64,000 bases of DNA from Cellulomonas sp. KRMCY2 (GTDB lineage Bacteria > Actinomycetota > Actinomycetes > Actinomycetales > Cellulomonadaceae). Positions 34,193 to 44,226 of this stretch are shown here, in pieces. Location of the stretch: assembly GCF_000526515.1 (NCBI RefSeq), contig NZ_JAGF01000001.1, positions 2,356,001-2,420,000 of the forward strand, written 5' to 3'. The translations under genes and the position numbers were made by a program. Each line of letters opens with the position of its first letter. Position 1 is the first letter of the stretch. The notes under the pieces are model-generated. The model was not told the DNA's origin, did not search any database, and saw only the letters and a program-made list of their open reading frames with translations.

Positions 34193-35075
34193 TCACGGAA
34201 TGGATCTACTGCGCACCAACTGGAATGCGGCGAACGCCTTCTGGTCGGCGTCGGGCAGGGTGTGCAGGTACTTCTGGGTGGTCATGATCTGGGCGTGGCC
34301 CATGCGCTCCATCACGGACTTCAGGTCCGCGCCGCCGGCCAGGAGCCAGGAGGCGTGGGCGTGGCGCAGGTCGTGCATGCGGACGGGGAAGTCGATGCCG
34401 GCGCGTTCGACGGCCGGACGCCAGTAGCGGGCTCGGAAGGTGGATCGTGACAGGGGGCTGCCCTCGGCGATCTCTCGTGAGGGGAACAGCAGGTCGTCTC
34501 GGCTCAAGCCGAGGGTGGCGATCCGTGCGGCGATGGCCTCGACAAGTGCTGATGAGACGGCCAGGGTGCGGGGTTCGTCGTCCTTGGGGTAGGGCTTGAA
34601 GATCATTCGTTGGCCGGTGGGGGAGTCCTTGCTGGAGACCTCGACGATGGTCTCCTGGACGGTGATGGTGCGACGTAGGAAGTCGATGTGCAGGGGGCGC
34701 AGGGCTACGAGCTCGCCCCAGCGCAGCCCGGTCTCGATCCCGGTGAGCACCAGGACCTTGAACCGGTCGGGCACCGCGGCCAGGACCGCGTCGAACTCGT
34801 CGGGGGTCAGGATCCGCGACTTCGTGGTGATGACCTTGGGCAGCTCGGTGGCCTCGCAGGGGTTGTAGGCCAGGATCCTGTCGCGCACGGCCCGGGCGAA
34901 GACCGAGTGGAGCATGACGTGGTACTTGGTGATGGACCGGGGAGACAGGCCCTGCGCGGCGGCGAGGGTGACCCACTCCTGGACGGTCGACGGCATGATC
35001 CGAGCCAGGCGCATGGGCCCGAAGAAGGGCACGAAGTGGTTGCGCAGGTAGGACCGGTACCCGGCGCGAGTGCTC
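34193..35075 (-). pseudogene. Integrase 2 fragment (catalytic domain only)
   Basis: From the joint at about 35072 the reading STRAGYRSYLRNHFVPFFGP continues through TGLRWGELVALR, HDLRHAHASWLLAGG and the TTQKYLH Tyr region to a stop at 34193. Over this length the DNA is almost identical to the intact integrase at 54220-55095, but the first ~95 residues are missing. They are replaced by the end of the gene at 35074. The last residues also differ (FQLVRSRSIP). Confidence 0.85.
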
Positions 35076-35511
35076 AGTCCCGGAGAAGCAGAGAGACGCC
35101 GCCGTTCGCCGAGGCGATCGCGTACGAAGCAGCCCACAGTTGGACTTCAGGGCTCCGGAGCCCCAGTTCGAACCCGTGTGGCGCGAGCTGCATGCGAGCG
35201 AAGAGGAAAGCCTCCTCGAACTTCCCTACCCAGGCGGTGCAGAGCGTGTCCATCGCGACATCACCGAAGGGCCGCGAGACGGTTTCGGTCAACAGGGCCA
35301 GGCCCGACCGGTCGAGCGTGTCGCGGAAGATCGCAGCCTCGTCGGGGCGGAGCGTCCTGAGGGCAGCATCGCTCGCGGCCGTGTGGCACCGGCTGAGGGT
35401 CTTGGCGTCCGCCTGGCGGGTCGGCTTCGCGCTTCGGAGGGAAGCGCGGTACGCGGCAAGGTAGCGGCGCTCGGCTGACCGGACACGCCGCTGAAGGAGC
35501 CAGTCGCTCAT
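35074..35511 (-). CDS. Hypothetical protein beside integrase fragment
   Basis: 145 residues, soluble, mostly helical, no recognised domain: RRVRSAERRYLAAYRASLRS, LRPDEAAIFRDTLDRSGLAL, VAMDTLCTAWVGKFEEAFLF, then ASYAIASANGGVSLLLRD. The ATG at 35511 is plausible, although the ribosome site is weak. Its stop lies exactly where integrase homology ends, so the 3' end may be an altered product of that recombination. Codon bias supports coding. Confidence 0.5.
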   Translation of the reverse strand: MSDWLLQRRVRSAERRYLAAYRASLRSAKPTRQADAKTLSRCHTAASDAALRTLRPDEAAIFRDTLDRSGLALLTETVSRPFGDVAMDTLCTAWVGKFEEAFLFARMQLAPHGFELGLRSPEVQLWAASYAIASANGGVSLLLRD

Positions 35512-35886
35512 GGTCGCTAGGCTACTGAGCGGCTAGCCCGCGCAGGCGACTTTCGGTGACCACGGTCGAGTAACCGCGGCCGTGACCCGCGGCCCGATCG
35601 GCCCGGTGATGCGCGCCGACTGTTGACGATCAACTGTTCAGTCGACGTACCGCGCCCACGCGTCTGCACGCAATCAGGCCCGCCCTGGTCACCCGCAGCG
35701 ACAGCGAGGCTCCTCCGAGGTTGAAGCGGAGGAACCCCGCTAGATCGTCTCAGCCCAGCCAGGCGGACTCGGTCACGCCTTCAGGGCACCTGGGTCCCAC
35801 CCGTATGGGCGATTCGCTAGCGATCTTGGATGGATAGCGTGTGGTTGGCGGGGCAGGGGGCTCCGCGGCACAGCCGCTGGAGAACA
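35512..35886 (+). promoter_or_regulatory. Upstream region of the giant secreted protein gene
   Basis: No gene is visible. The stretch probably contains the promoter of the 35887 gene, but I cannot point to convincing -35/-10 boxes. A short palindromic element ttgacgatcaactgttcagtc lies around 35625-35645 (gttgacgatcaac). Confidence 0.35.
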
Positions 35887-38800
35887 ATGTCGATCCCACG
35901 TGCTCTCGTCCGCAGCCTCGTCTCGGTAGTCACCGTTGCGTTGCTGACCACGACCGCCATCCCACCGGCCGGGGCGGTCGACGATCTCGACGGCACGGGG
36001 TCGTCGGGATCGGACCTCACCGCAGCCGCGGCACCCTCGCCGGCGGAGTTGTCCGTGACCGAGTCGGGTCCCGTGATCTCCACACTTAGCCCGCCCGTGG
36101 CAGTGCCGGGTGCATCGGTGGTAGTCGACGGCGCTGGCTTCGCTGCGGAGCTCTCGGAGAACACCGTCACCGTCAACGGCCAGTCGGCCGTGGTCACGGC
36201 GGCGACCACGTCGCAGCTGGAGATCCTGGTCCCAGCCGCTGCCGGGTCCGGACCGGTCGCCGTGACCGCTGGCGGGACCACGGTCGTGTCGGAGTTGGAC
36301 CTCTATATCGTCCCGTCGGGGTTCACGCCCGATCTCGTCGCCGTCACGGGGCGCCTCGTGTCGGGCGAGCCAGTCACGGTTGCGTTGGGGGCGCCCAACC
36401 AGATCGCCCTGCTGACCGTCCCGCTCACGACCGACGATCGTCTGGCGGTCCAGATCAGCGGGAGCACCTTCGGGTCTTCCACGTCCAGCGCGCGGGTGAG
36501 CGTGCGGCGGCCCGACGGGTCGCTCCTCGTTGGTGCAACGGGCTTCGGCAGCTCGGGCCTGTGGATCGACTCGACAGCCGTGCCCGTCGACGGCACCTAC
36601 ACGATCCTCGTGGATCCGCAGGGAGTGGCCGTGGGTTCAGCCTCGGTGACGGCACACGGGGTGCCGGCGGATGTGGTTGTGGACGCGTCGCCCGGTGGTG
36701 CCCCGGTGGTGGTGGGCACGTCGGTTCCGGGTCAGAACGGTGCGGTGGTCTTCTCTGGTGTGGCGGGTCAGCGGGTGGCGTTGTCGCTGGTCGGGTCGAC
36801 CTTCGGGACGGCGTCGACGGCGTTGACGTTGGTTAAGCCTGATGGGTCGGTGTTGGTCTCGGCGTCCTTCGCGGCGGCCACGGCGTTCGTCGATGCGGTG
36901 ACGTTGCCGGTCAGTGGGGACTACAAGCTGGTGGTCAACCCGGCCAAGGCCGCGATCGGGCAGGTCGAGGTGTCGGTGTTGGATGCCTCTGAGGCGGTGG
37001 TGGCCGGTGCTGCCGATGGTGGGCTCCTGACGGTGGCGACGTCGGTGGCGGGTCAGAACGGTGCGGTGGTGTTCTCTGGTGTGGCGGGTCAGCGGGTTGC
37101 GATTGAGGTCGTGGACTCGACGTATGGGATCTCGACGTCGTCGCTGTATCTGTCGCTGGTCGGTCCGGGTGGGACCAGCGTGGTGGTCGCGACGAAGTCG
37201 GCGAAGGGCACGTTCATCGAGCCGGTGGTGCTGGCGGCCGGTGGTGAGTACCGGGTTGTGGTCGATCCGACCGGGGTGCTGACCGGGACCGTGGGGCTGC
37301 GGTTGCACGGGGTGCCGGCGGATGTGGTTGTGGACGCGTCGCCCGGTGGTGCCCCGGTGGTGGTGGGCACGTCGGTTCCGGGTCAGAACGGTGCGGTGGT
37401 CTTCTCTGGTGTGGCGGGTCAGCGGGTGGCGTTGTCGCTGGTCGGGTCGACCTTCGGGACGGCGTCGACGGCGTTGACGTTGGTTAAGCCTGATGGGTCG
37501 GTGTTGGTCTCGGCGTCCTTCGCGGCGGCCACGGCGTTCGTCGATGCGGTGACGTTGCCGGTCAGTGGGGACTACAAGCTGGTGGTCAACCCGGCCAAGG
37601 CCGCGATCGGGCAGGTCGAGGTGTCGGTGTTGGATGCCTCTGAGGCGGTGGTGGCCGGTGCTGCCGATGGTGGGCTCCTGACGGTGGCGACGTCGGTGGC
37701 GGGTCAGAACGGTGCGGTGGTGTTCTCTGGTGTGGCGGGTCAGCGGGTTGCGATTGAGGTCGTGGACTCGACGTATGGGATCTCGACGTCGTCGCTGTAT
37801 CTGTCGCTGGTCGGTCCGGGTGGGACCAGCGTGGTGGTCGCGACGAAGTCGGCGAAGGGCACGTTCATCGAGCCGGTGGTGCTGGCGGCCGGTGGTGAGT
37901 ACCGGGTTGTGGTCGATCCGACCGGGGTGCTGACCGGGACCGTGGGGCTGCGGTTGCACGGGGTGCCGGCGGATGTGGTTGTGGACGCGTCGCCCGGTGG
38001 TGCCCCGGTGGTGGTGGGCACGTCGGTTCCGGGTCAGAACGGTGCGGTGGTCTTCTCTGGTGTGGCGGGTCAGCGGGTGGCGTTGTCGCTGGTCGGGTCG
38101 ACCTTCGGGACGGCGTCGACGGCGTTGACGTTGGTTAAGCCTGATGGGTCGGTGTTGGTCTCGGCGTCCTTCGCGGCGGCCACGGCGTTCGTCGATGCGG
38201 TGACGTTGCCGGTCAGTGGGGACTACAAGCTGGTGGTCAACCCGGCCAAGGCCGCGATCGGGCAGGTCGAGGTGTCGGTGTTGGATGCCTCTGAGGCGGT
38301 GGTGGCCGGTGCTGCCGATGGTGGGCTCCTGACGGTGGCGACGTCGGTGGCGGGTCAGAACGGTGCGGTGGTGTTCTCTGGTGTGGCGGGTCAGCGGGTT
38401 GCGATTGAGGTCGTGGACTCGACGTATGGGATCTCGACGTCGTCGCTGTATCTGTCGCTGGTCGGTCCGGGTGGGACCAGCGTGGTGGTCGCGACGAAGT
38501 CGGCGAAGGGCACGTTCATCGAGCCGGTGGTGCTGGCGGCCGGTGGTGAGTACCGGGTTGTGGTCGATCCGACCGGGGTGCTGACCGGGACCGTGGGGCT
38601 GCGGTTGCACGGGGTGCCGGCGGATGTGGTTGTGGACGCGTCGCCCGGTGGTGCCCCGGTGGTGGTGGGCACGTCGGTTCCGGGTCAGAACGGTGCGGTG
38701 GTCTTCTCTGGTGTGGCGGGTCAGCGGGTGGCGTTGTCGCTGGTCGGGTCGACCTTCGGGACGGCGTCGACGGCGTTGACGTTGGTTAAGCCTGATGGGT

Positions 38801-41800
38801 CGGTGTTGGTCTCGGCGTCCTTCGCGGCGGCCACGGCGTTCGTCGATGCGGTGACGTTGCCGGTCAGTGGGGACTACAAGCTGGTGGTCAACCCGGCCAA
38901 GGCCGCGATCGGGCAGGTCGAGGTCGAGATTGTCGACGTCGACGTCGCGGTCGTCTATGAGATCGTGCCTGGCGGCGAAGAAGTCACCGTTGAGACGACC
39001 TCGCCCGGGAAGTACATCCGCCTCGATACGGAGCTCACGGCAGGCGTTGTGTACGGACTGCGGATCGACGCGGCGAGTGGTCGGACGACGGTGACGGTCC
39101 GCAACGCTGCCGGGAACACGGTCGTGACCAACGACAGCTCGAGCCTGGACCGGACGATCGCGTTCACCGCGCCCTCCGATGGGATCTACACGATCACCGT
39201 CGACCCGCTGGGCGCCGTCGTGGGGTCCTGGCGTTGTGCGTTGTTCAGCGGTGTGGGAGCGCCGAAGATCGGTCTGCCCCTGAGCCCCAGTGGTTGGTAC
39301 TCGGTCCATTCCATGACCGTGACCTGGCCGACGGCAAGCGCGGAGACCATCGTGGGCTACGCCGTCGTGCAGGACGACGACCCGGCGACCGAGCCCACCG
39401 AGACGACCCACACGGCCGCCTCCGGGACCATCGAGGTCCCGGAAGGGGAGAGCTGGGTGCACGTGCGCGGTGTGCTCGCTGACGGGACCCTCGGCCCGAC
39501 CGCGCACGCGCGGATCATGGTCGACACGGTGCCGCCGGAGCTCGGGCCACTGACCACCGTGTCCCATCCCGATGTCGCCGTCCTGTACGGGGATCGGACG
39601 GTACAGCTCACCTGGACCGAGCCAGAGGACGCCTCCGGGATCGCCGGATACAGCATCGGGGCCTCGAAGAGCCCGTCGAGCGCACCCGACGCGACGTTTG
39701 ACACCGTGGCCACCGGGCACGCCTTCGAGCTCGACTCCAACGGTCTGTGGTATCTACGGGTTCGCCCCGTCGACATCGCCGGCAATGTCGGTGAGGCGCA
39801 GGCCTACGAGGTCAACGTGGACGGGGACGCACCCGCGGCCCCGCTGGTGACGGGCACCCACGAGGACGGTGTCGAGTCGAGTAGCCGCACCCTTGTGGCG
39901 GAGTTCGCTCCCGGTGATGACGACGTCGTGTCTCGGTGGTCGGCAGTGGTGGACCAAGACCCGGGCACGGTGCCGAACCCTGCAGCGGGTCATGTCGAGC
40001 CGCGGCTCGTCGCCACGCTGGAGCCTGGGGTGTGGTGGCTGCACGTCTCTGCGGGTGACGCGCTCGGTCGGTGGGGCGAGCCGACGCACGTCCAGGTCGT
40101 CGTGACCGCCACGGATGTCGCCGTCCTGCAGGCCGCGGACTCCTGGGTCTGGACGAGCACGTCCATCGGCGTCGCGTGCGAGGTGGACGTCGCAGGTATG
40201 CAGCTCGTGACCTTCGACGGTGACGGGGCCGTCCAGGCCGTGGGGCCGCTCGTGCCTGGTGACGGTGCGTGTTTGGTCACCTGGGACCCGACGACTTTGT
40301 TGGACGGACAGCGCGTCTGGCCTGACGGCGCCTACGACTTGGCCGTCGCAGACGCCGACGGGAACGAGGTCTCTGCGCGTGTGCCGGTGACCGTAGCGGT
40401 CACGTCGACCGCGGTCGACCGAGTGATCTCTGAGTACCGGGCGGGCATCATCAGCGCGACCGAGCTCGTCGACCTGCTCGTTCGCATGCTGACCAGCCCG
40501 ACGAGCGTGCCGACCAGGTACCTGGCGGGGGCGAGCGAGGGTGGAATGACGACGGCGATCATCCTGCAGGCGCTGGGCCTCCTCGACCCGGAGCTGCGTG
40601 ACGCGTTCATCGCCGCCCTCACCCCTGAGCAGCCGGCCCCGACGCCCGCTTTCCGGACCCCGACCCAGACACCCCGGACAGCGACTGAGGGGGTACCGGA
40701 CTGCGTCTCGTTGGATGACTCCCCGCCGGGTTGTGTCGTGAACTTCCCAGGCTTCAGCATCACGTACATGCACGCCATGGTCGGCGTCCCGGACGACTTC
40801 CAGGGCATCCCTCCTCGCGTACAGACGGTCTATGACGCGCTCGCCTACGCGAAGTTGACGTTCGAGGGCATGGGTTTCGCCACTCCCGACCGGACGATCT
40901 CCGTGAACCTCGTGGACGACCTGTTCCTCAAGCCCGGTGGTGGCGTCTCGTTGCCCTCCGGGGTCATCAACATGAACGTGACCAACAGCGTCGAGTACTA
41001 CCTGCCGATGCACGAGTACTTCCACCAGGTGCAGTACGAGTACTTCAACGGATGGGACACCGCGAGCGAGCCGTACTGGTGGATGGAGGCCACGGCCGAG
41101 TGGGCCGCACACCGCGCGCAGGAGCAACTCGGGTTCCCTGGCAACAAGGTGAGTTCATACGCCGCAAATCTGAAGGGATTCCTCTCGTCCGGGGCCCCGC
41201 TGCACATAGCGCAGTCGGCGGTCTTGTCACCAGGTGGGAACGAGTACGGTGCCTTCGTCCTTCCTGAGTACCTCGAGGACCGATTCGGCGGAGACGAGGC
41301 CATCCGCTGGACCTGGGACCGCATCGGAGACGGGTACTTCGGGATCCGCCCGCTCGACGCGGTGGACGACTACGTCCAGACACAAGGCTCGACCTACGCC
41401 GAGGCCATCGAAGAGTTCCGGCTGTGGACCTACGTGCTTGCCGACACTGGCAGCAATATCGGCTTCAGCGATGACGACGCCAAAGCGGACGAGTTCTGGC
41501 GTCAGCGGCTGATGGACGGACCCGGAAGCGACAACTACTTCCGTCGCGTCACGGCGACAGCCGCGATCGATCCGGTAACAGGGGTGGCGGACGGCAGCGT
41601 CCGTGCCGCGGCGAGCAACACCGCCTACATCGAGATCGACAAACCCGCCGGTGTCGGTGGCACTGTGGTGGTGACCGTGACTCGGAAGCCTCATCCCCGC
41701 GAGAGCGCGGGTCTTTCCGGCGCACGCGCCTCGGTCATCCCCGTCTCCAACTACCCGACCTTGTGCGGGAACGCTGAGGCACTGACGCCCGTCGACGCTG

Positions 41801-42843
41801 GCGAGCCCCCGCCGTCGTTGATGGCGGTCGACGCTGGCGACCCCTCGCCGTCGTTGATGTCGGTTGACGGTGGCGAGTCCCTGCAAGGCTCGTTCCAACT
41901 CGCACCGGGGTGCTCCACGCTCACCCTCGCCATCACCAACACCAGCAAGGACTCGGTATTCAAGGACTTCGACTGGTCGGTGGCGTTCGAGCCGACGTGG
42001 ACAGTCCTCAGCAACGGCGTCATCGAGGTTGGGGTCAACCGGAACGGGTCGATCATTTCGGACGGCGTGGGTGTGCGCCGCGCCGGGGACCCGGGCAGCG
42101 ACGTGCTCTCGTGGGGGTGCGCCTGTGCGGCCTGGGGGATCGCGGACGGGACAACCAGCGGGTGGGCGGACACCAACTTCAGTTCCGTGCCCCAAGGGAT
42201 GCTGGGCGTGTCCGGCTTTGCCGCCGACGGGCGGACCGCCGCCGTGGACGCGTCACTCGCGGCATTCGTGGGCTCGACAGTCCAGAGGAGCCTCGACGTC
42301 CAACTGAGCTACCGACCGTCGGCGAGCCCGAGCCTGTACGCCATCGATGTCCAGGTCGAGCGAACCGCGATGACGCCCACCAGCGGAAGGATCCTGTTCG
42401 AGACGGCACTGGACTTCGACGTCCCGCCCGACGTACACAGTGAGCGCGTGACCTGGGACTCTGCGACCGGGGAGGTGCCCGCGTTCGTCGACTACCTCGG
42501 GCGCAACGGCTTCCACAACGGCAACCCGCTCACTCAGCCCAGCAGCCTCGGCGGACCCGTGGTGCTGGGCGAGCCCTACGGACCGAGCGACCAGGGCACA
42601 GTGATCCGGCTCGACCTCGGTGAGCTCGCAGTCGGCGACAGGGTCGGGTTCACTGTGTATGTGGGGGTGGCAACCGGTTCGTCAAGTGCTGCCGCGGCGG
42701 TGGACGCTGTGGACCCGGCTCTGTACGCACTTGCCGAGCCGGGTGCGGGGCCCGACGTCCCAGGAGGTGTGATCGGTATCTTCGGGGTCTCCGACCTCAG
42801 TCGCCTGCCGGTGTCGCCGACACCTGGGCCGGACCCGGTGTGA
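35887..42843 (+). CDS. Giant secreted repeat protein with HExxH metallopeptidase-like domain
   Basis: 2318 residues. The ATG at 35887 (GGAG upstream) starts a Sec signal peptide (LVSVVTVALLTTTAIPPAGA). An IPT/TIG-like domain follows (residues 55-135). Then come seven copies of a ~108-residue beta domain of PPC type, arranged as a 217-residue two-domain unit repeated 3.5 times with apparently identical DNA. Two or three Ig/FN3-like domains (about 1130-1430) precede the catalytic-looking region. That region has YLPMHEYFHQVQYEYF, a true HExxH near 1709, with a downstream WWMEATAEW glutamate as in gluzincins. Near 1975 an 11-residue DAGEPPPSLMA-like unit occurs three times. No cell-wall anchor or C-terminal helix is visible, so it should be released. 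Likely a secreted zinc protease or adhesin; substrate unknown. Confidence 0.75.
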   Translation: MSIPRALVRSLVSVVTVALLTTTAIPPAGAVDDLDGTGSSGSDLTAAAAPSPAELSVTESGPVISTLSPPVAVPGASVVVDGAGFAAELSENTVTVNGQSAVVTAATTSQLEILVPAAAGSGPVAVTAGGTTVVSELDLYIVPSGFTPDLVAVTGRLVSGEPVTVALGAPNQIALLTVPLTTDDRLAVQISGSTFGSSTSSARVSVRRPDGSLLVGATGFGSSGLWIDSTAVPVDGTYTILVDPQGVAVGSASVTAHGVPADVVVDASPGGAPVVVGTSVPGQNGAVVFSGVAGQRVALSLVGSTFGTASTALTLVKPDGSVLVSASFAAATAFVDAVTLPVSGDYKLVVNPAKAAIGQVEVSVLDASEAVVAGAADGGLLTVATSVAGQNGAVVFSGVAGQRVAIEVVDSTYGISTSSLYLSLVGPGGTSVVVATKSAKGTFIEPVVLAAGGEYRVVVDPTGVLTGTVGLRLHGVPADVVVDASPGGAPVVVGTSVPGQNGAVVFSGVAGQRVALSLVGSTFGTASTALTLVKPDGSVLVSASFAAATAFVDAVTLPVSGDYKLVVNPAKAAIGQVEVSVLDASEAVVAGAADGGLLTVATSVAGQNGAVVFSGVAGQRVAIEVVDSTYGISTSSLYLSLVGPGGTSVVVATKSAKGTFIEPVVLAAGGEYRVVVDPTGVLTGTVGLRLHGVPADVVVDASPGGAPVVVGTSVPGQNGAVVFSGVAGQRVALSLVGSTFGTASTALTLVKPDGSVLVSASFAAATAFVDAVTLPVSGDYKLVVNPAKAAIGQVEVSVLDASEAVVAGAADGGLLTVATSVAGQNGAVVFSGVAGQRVAIEVVDSTYGISTSSLYLSLVGPGGTSVVVATKSAKGTFIEPVVLAAGGEYRVVVDPTGVLTGTVGLRLHGVPADVVVDASPGGAPVVVGTSVPGQNGAVVFSGVAGQRVALSLVGSTFGTASTALTLVKPDGSVLVSASFAAATAFVDAVTLPVSGDYKLVVNPAKAAIGQVEVEIVDVDVAVVYEIVPGGEEVTVETTSPGKYIRLDTELTAGVVYGLRIDAASGRTTVTVRNAAGNTVVTNDSSSLDRTIAFTAPSDGIYTITVDPLGAVVGSWRCALFSGVGAPKIGLPLSPSGWYSVHSMTVTWPTASAETIVGYAVVQDDDPATEPTETTHTAASGTIEVPEGESWVHVRGVLADGTLGPTAHARIMVDTVPPELGPLTTVSHPDVAVLYGDRTVQLTWTEPEDASGIAGYSIGASKSPSSAPDATFDTVATGHAFELDSNGLWYLRVRPVDIAGNVGEAQAYEVNVDGDAPAAPLVTGTHEDGVESSSRTLVAEFAPGDDDVVSRWSAVVDQDPGTVPNPAAGHVEPRLVATLEPGVWWLHVSAGDALGRWGEPTHVQVVVTATDVAVLQAADSWVWTSTSIGVACEVDVAGMQLVTFDGDGAVQAVGPLVPGDGACLVTWDPTTLLDGQRVWPDGAYDLAVADADGNEVSARVPVTVAVTSTAVDRVISEYRAGIISATELVDLLVRMLTSPTSVPTRYLAGASEGGMTTAIILQALGLLDPELRDAFIAALTPEQPAPTPAFRTPTQTPRTATEGVPDCVSLDDSPPGCVVNFPGFSITYMHAMVGVPDDFQGIPPRVQTVYDALAYAKLTFEGMGFATPDRTISVNLVDDLFLKPGGGVSLPSGVINMNVTNSVEYYLPMHEYFHQVQYEYFNGWDTASEPYWWMEATAEWAAHRAQEQLGFPGNKVSSYAANLKGFLSSGAPLHIAQSAVLSPGGNEYGAFVLPEYLEDRFGGDEAIRWTWDRIGDGYFGIRPLDAVDDYVQTQGSTYAEAIEEFRLWTYVLADTGSNIGFSDDDAKADEFWRQRLMDGPGSDNYFRRVTATAAIDPVTGVADGSVRAAASNTAYIEIDKPAGVGGTVVVTVTRKPHPRESAGLSGARASVIPVSNYPTLCGNAEALTPVDAGEPPPSLMAVDAGDPSPSLMSVDGGESLQGSFQLAPGCSTLTLAITNTSKDSVFKDFDWSVAFEPTWTVLSNGVIEVGVNRNGSIISDGVGVRRAGDPGSDVLSWGCACAAWGIADGTTSGWADTNFSSVPQGMLGVSGFAADGRTAAVDASLAAFVGSTVQRSLDVQLSYRPSASPSLYAIDVQVERTAMTPTSGRILFETALDFDVPPDVHSERVTWDSATGEVPAFVDYLGRNGFHNGNPLTQPSSLGGPVVLGEPYGPSDQGTVIRLDLGELAVGDRVGFTVYVGVATGSSSAAAAVDAVDPALYALAEPGAGPDVPGGVIGIFGVSDLSRLPVSPTPGPDPV
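36655..38924 (+). repeat. 651-bp tandem repeat array (3.5 copies)
   Basis: Units start at 36655, 37306, 37957 and 38608 (last one partial, diverging after 38924). Each encodes 217 residues. I see no base differences between units, implying recent amplification or strong homogenisation. Confidence 0.9.
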
Positions 42844-42907
42844 GCAAGTGCAGACAGTGCCGTGGAGATGCACTAACGGTGCCCGTGAGCGGACTAGAGG
42901 TGGCTAG

Positions 42908-43243
42908 ATGAGGCGTCGACTCAAGGCTTGTGCAGGAAGCGTCGCGCTGGCAGGGCTGCTCAGTGGGTGCATGTTCTCCTACGACGCGCCGCGTCCGTCG
43001 GTGGTCTATCACAACAACCTCGACGAAGGGGTCCTCGTCAGCATCGAAGGCACGGCGTTCGAGCCCGCGCAACCGGTCCGTACTCGGAGTGACGTGGCCT
43101 ACGAGCTGGACGAGTGCGCTGGGACCGCCATCGTGGTGGAGACCCAGGACGGTGAGCCGGTGGGCCGGGTCGACGAGCCGGCCTGCCCGGGCTGGGCGCT
43201 GACGATCAACGAAGACGGCACCCTGGAGTACGCCGAAAGTTAG
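42908..43243 (+). CDS. Small lipoprotein
   Basis: 111 residues with a lipoprotein signal: MRRRLKACAGSVALAGLLSG followed by Cys21. The mature part (VVYHNNLDEGVLVSIEGTAF, VAYELDECAGTAIVVETQDG, ACPGWALTINEDGTLEY) looks like a small beta protein with a pair of cysteines. No family recognised. AGAGGTGG precedes the ATG. It lies 64 bases after the giant protease-like gene and may be expressed with it, perhaps as a surface partner or protective protein. That role is inference only. Confidence 0.65.
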   Translation: MRRRLKACAGSVALAGLLSGCMFSYDAPRPSVVYHNNLDEGVLVSIEGTAFEPAQPVRTRSDVAYELDECAGTAIVVETQDGEPVGRVDEPACPGWALTINEDGTLEYAES

Positions 43244-43371
43244 TTGCCGCCCGGGCGGTCAAGTACGCCGTTCCGAGGTGGCGGATCGATATCGGACTCG
43301 TCTTCGTAGGCTGCAGGGCGGTCAGCCCGACCTATCGGGTTGAGCCCCTCGGCCCTTGACCGCGCACCCGA

Positions 43372-43875
43372 CGAAGCAGGATCAAGATCCCCGGACACGT
43401 CGGGCGTTCTCGGCGCACAGTGCGGCCACAAGATCACTTCGGAGAGTCCCGGGAGCTCGCTCGCCGAGACGCCGACGACCATGACCTCACGGCGGACAAG
43501 TCCTTACGGAGCGGATCGCCCGCGTATCGACTGGAACGCGGCGAAGGCCTTCTGGTCGGCGTCGGGCAGGGTGTGCAGGTACTTCTGGGTGGTCATGATC
43601 TGGGCGTGGCCCATGCGCTCCATCACGGACTTCAAGTCGGCACCGCCGGCCAGGAGCCAGGACGCGTGGGCGTGGCGTAGGTCGTGCATGCGGACGGGGA
43701 AGTCGATGCCAGCGCGTTCGACGGCGGGGCGCCAGTAGCGGGCTCGGAAGGTCGAGCGTGACAGGGGGCTGCCCCCGGCGATCTCCCGCGATGGGAACAG
43801 CAGGTCGTCCCGGCTCAAGCCGAGAGTGGCGATCCGGGCGGCTATGGCCTCGACCAGTGCTGAGGAGACGGCGGG
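43372..43875. repeat. Duplicated integrase-downstream segment (copy also at 54087-54600)
   Basis: From gaagcaggatc onward this DNA parallels 54087-54600. It includes about 130 non-coding bases and the integrase 3' end. It marks a decayed second copy of the same integrative element. Confidence 0.75.
43504..43875 (-). pseudogene. Integrase C-terminal fragment
   Basis: Reads VSSALVEAIAARIATLGLSR, SRDDLLFPSREIAGGSPLSR, HDLRHAHASWLLAGG and QKYLHTLPDADQKAF to a TAA at 43504. It is cut at about 43875 by the IS3 left end. Closely similar to the matching part of the 54220 integrase, with scattered substitutions. Confidence 0.85.
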
Positions 43876-43932
43876 ACTGCTGAGGGTTTGGTTGACACCT
43901 GGTCTGTGGGGGCGGGAGCCCTCGCTGGAAGG

Positions 43933-44226
43933 ATGTCGATCGTGTCCAGAGTTCATCCGAAGGAGTTCCGCGCGGACGTCGTGGCTGTGGCCAGGCGCGG
44001 TGATGCTCCGATCGCTCAGATCGCCAGGGACTTCGGGATCTCCGACTCGTGTCTGCGCAACTGGCTGCATGCCGCCGACGTCGAGGACGGTCACCGTCCC
44101 GGCCAGAGCGCGGCGGAGTCCGCTGAGCTGCGCGAGCTCAAGCGTCGCAACCGGTTGTTGGAGCAGGAGAACGAGGTCCTGCGCCGGGCGGCGGCCTACT
44201 TGTCGCAGGCGTCGCTCCCAAAATGA
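43933..44226 (+). CDS. IS3 orfA
   Basis: 97 residues with the HTH (VHPKEFRADVVAVARRGDAP, DFGISDSCLRNWL) and leucine-zipper tail (ELKRRNRLLEQENEVLRRAA). Close homologue of the orfA at 10386. The ATG at 43933 follows gaagg closely; other GTG starts nearby are possible. Its stop overlaps the orfB ATG (ATGA at 44223-44226). The orfB partner is broken, so the element is dead. Confidence 0.8.
   Translation: MSIVSRVHPKEFRADVVAVARRGDAPIAQIARDFGISDSCLRNWLHAADVEDGHRPGQSAAESAELRELKRRNRLLEQENEVLRRAAAYLSQASLPK

Noticed and set aside
36637-39720. Very long minus-strand open frame (over 1000 codons) opposite the giant repeat protein
   Set aside because: It is antisense to the repeats, reads as repetitive Arg/His/Gln-rich sequence, and has no start signals. 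It is open only because the repeated unit happens to lack stops in that frame.
43240-43482. 80-codon minus-strand frame left of the integrase fragment
   Set aside because: The corresponding region at 54 kb does not keep the frame, so the shared DNA there is not coding.
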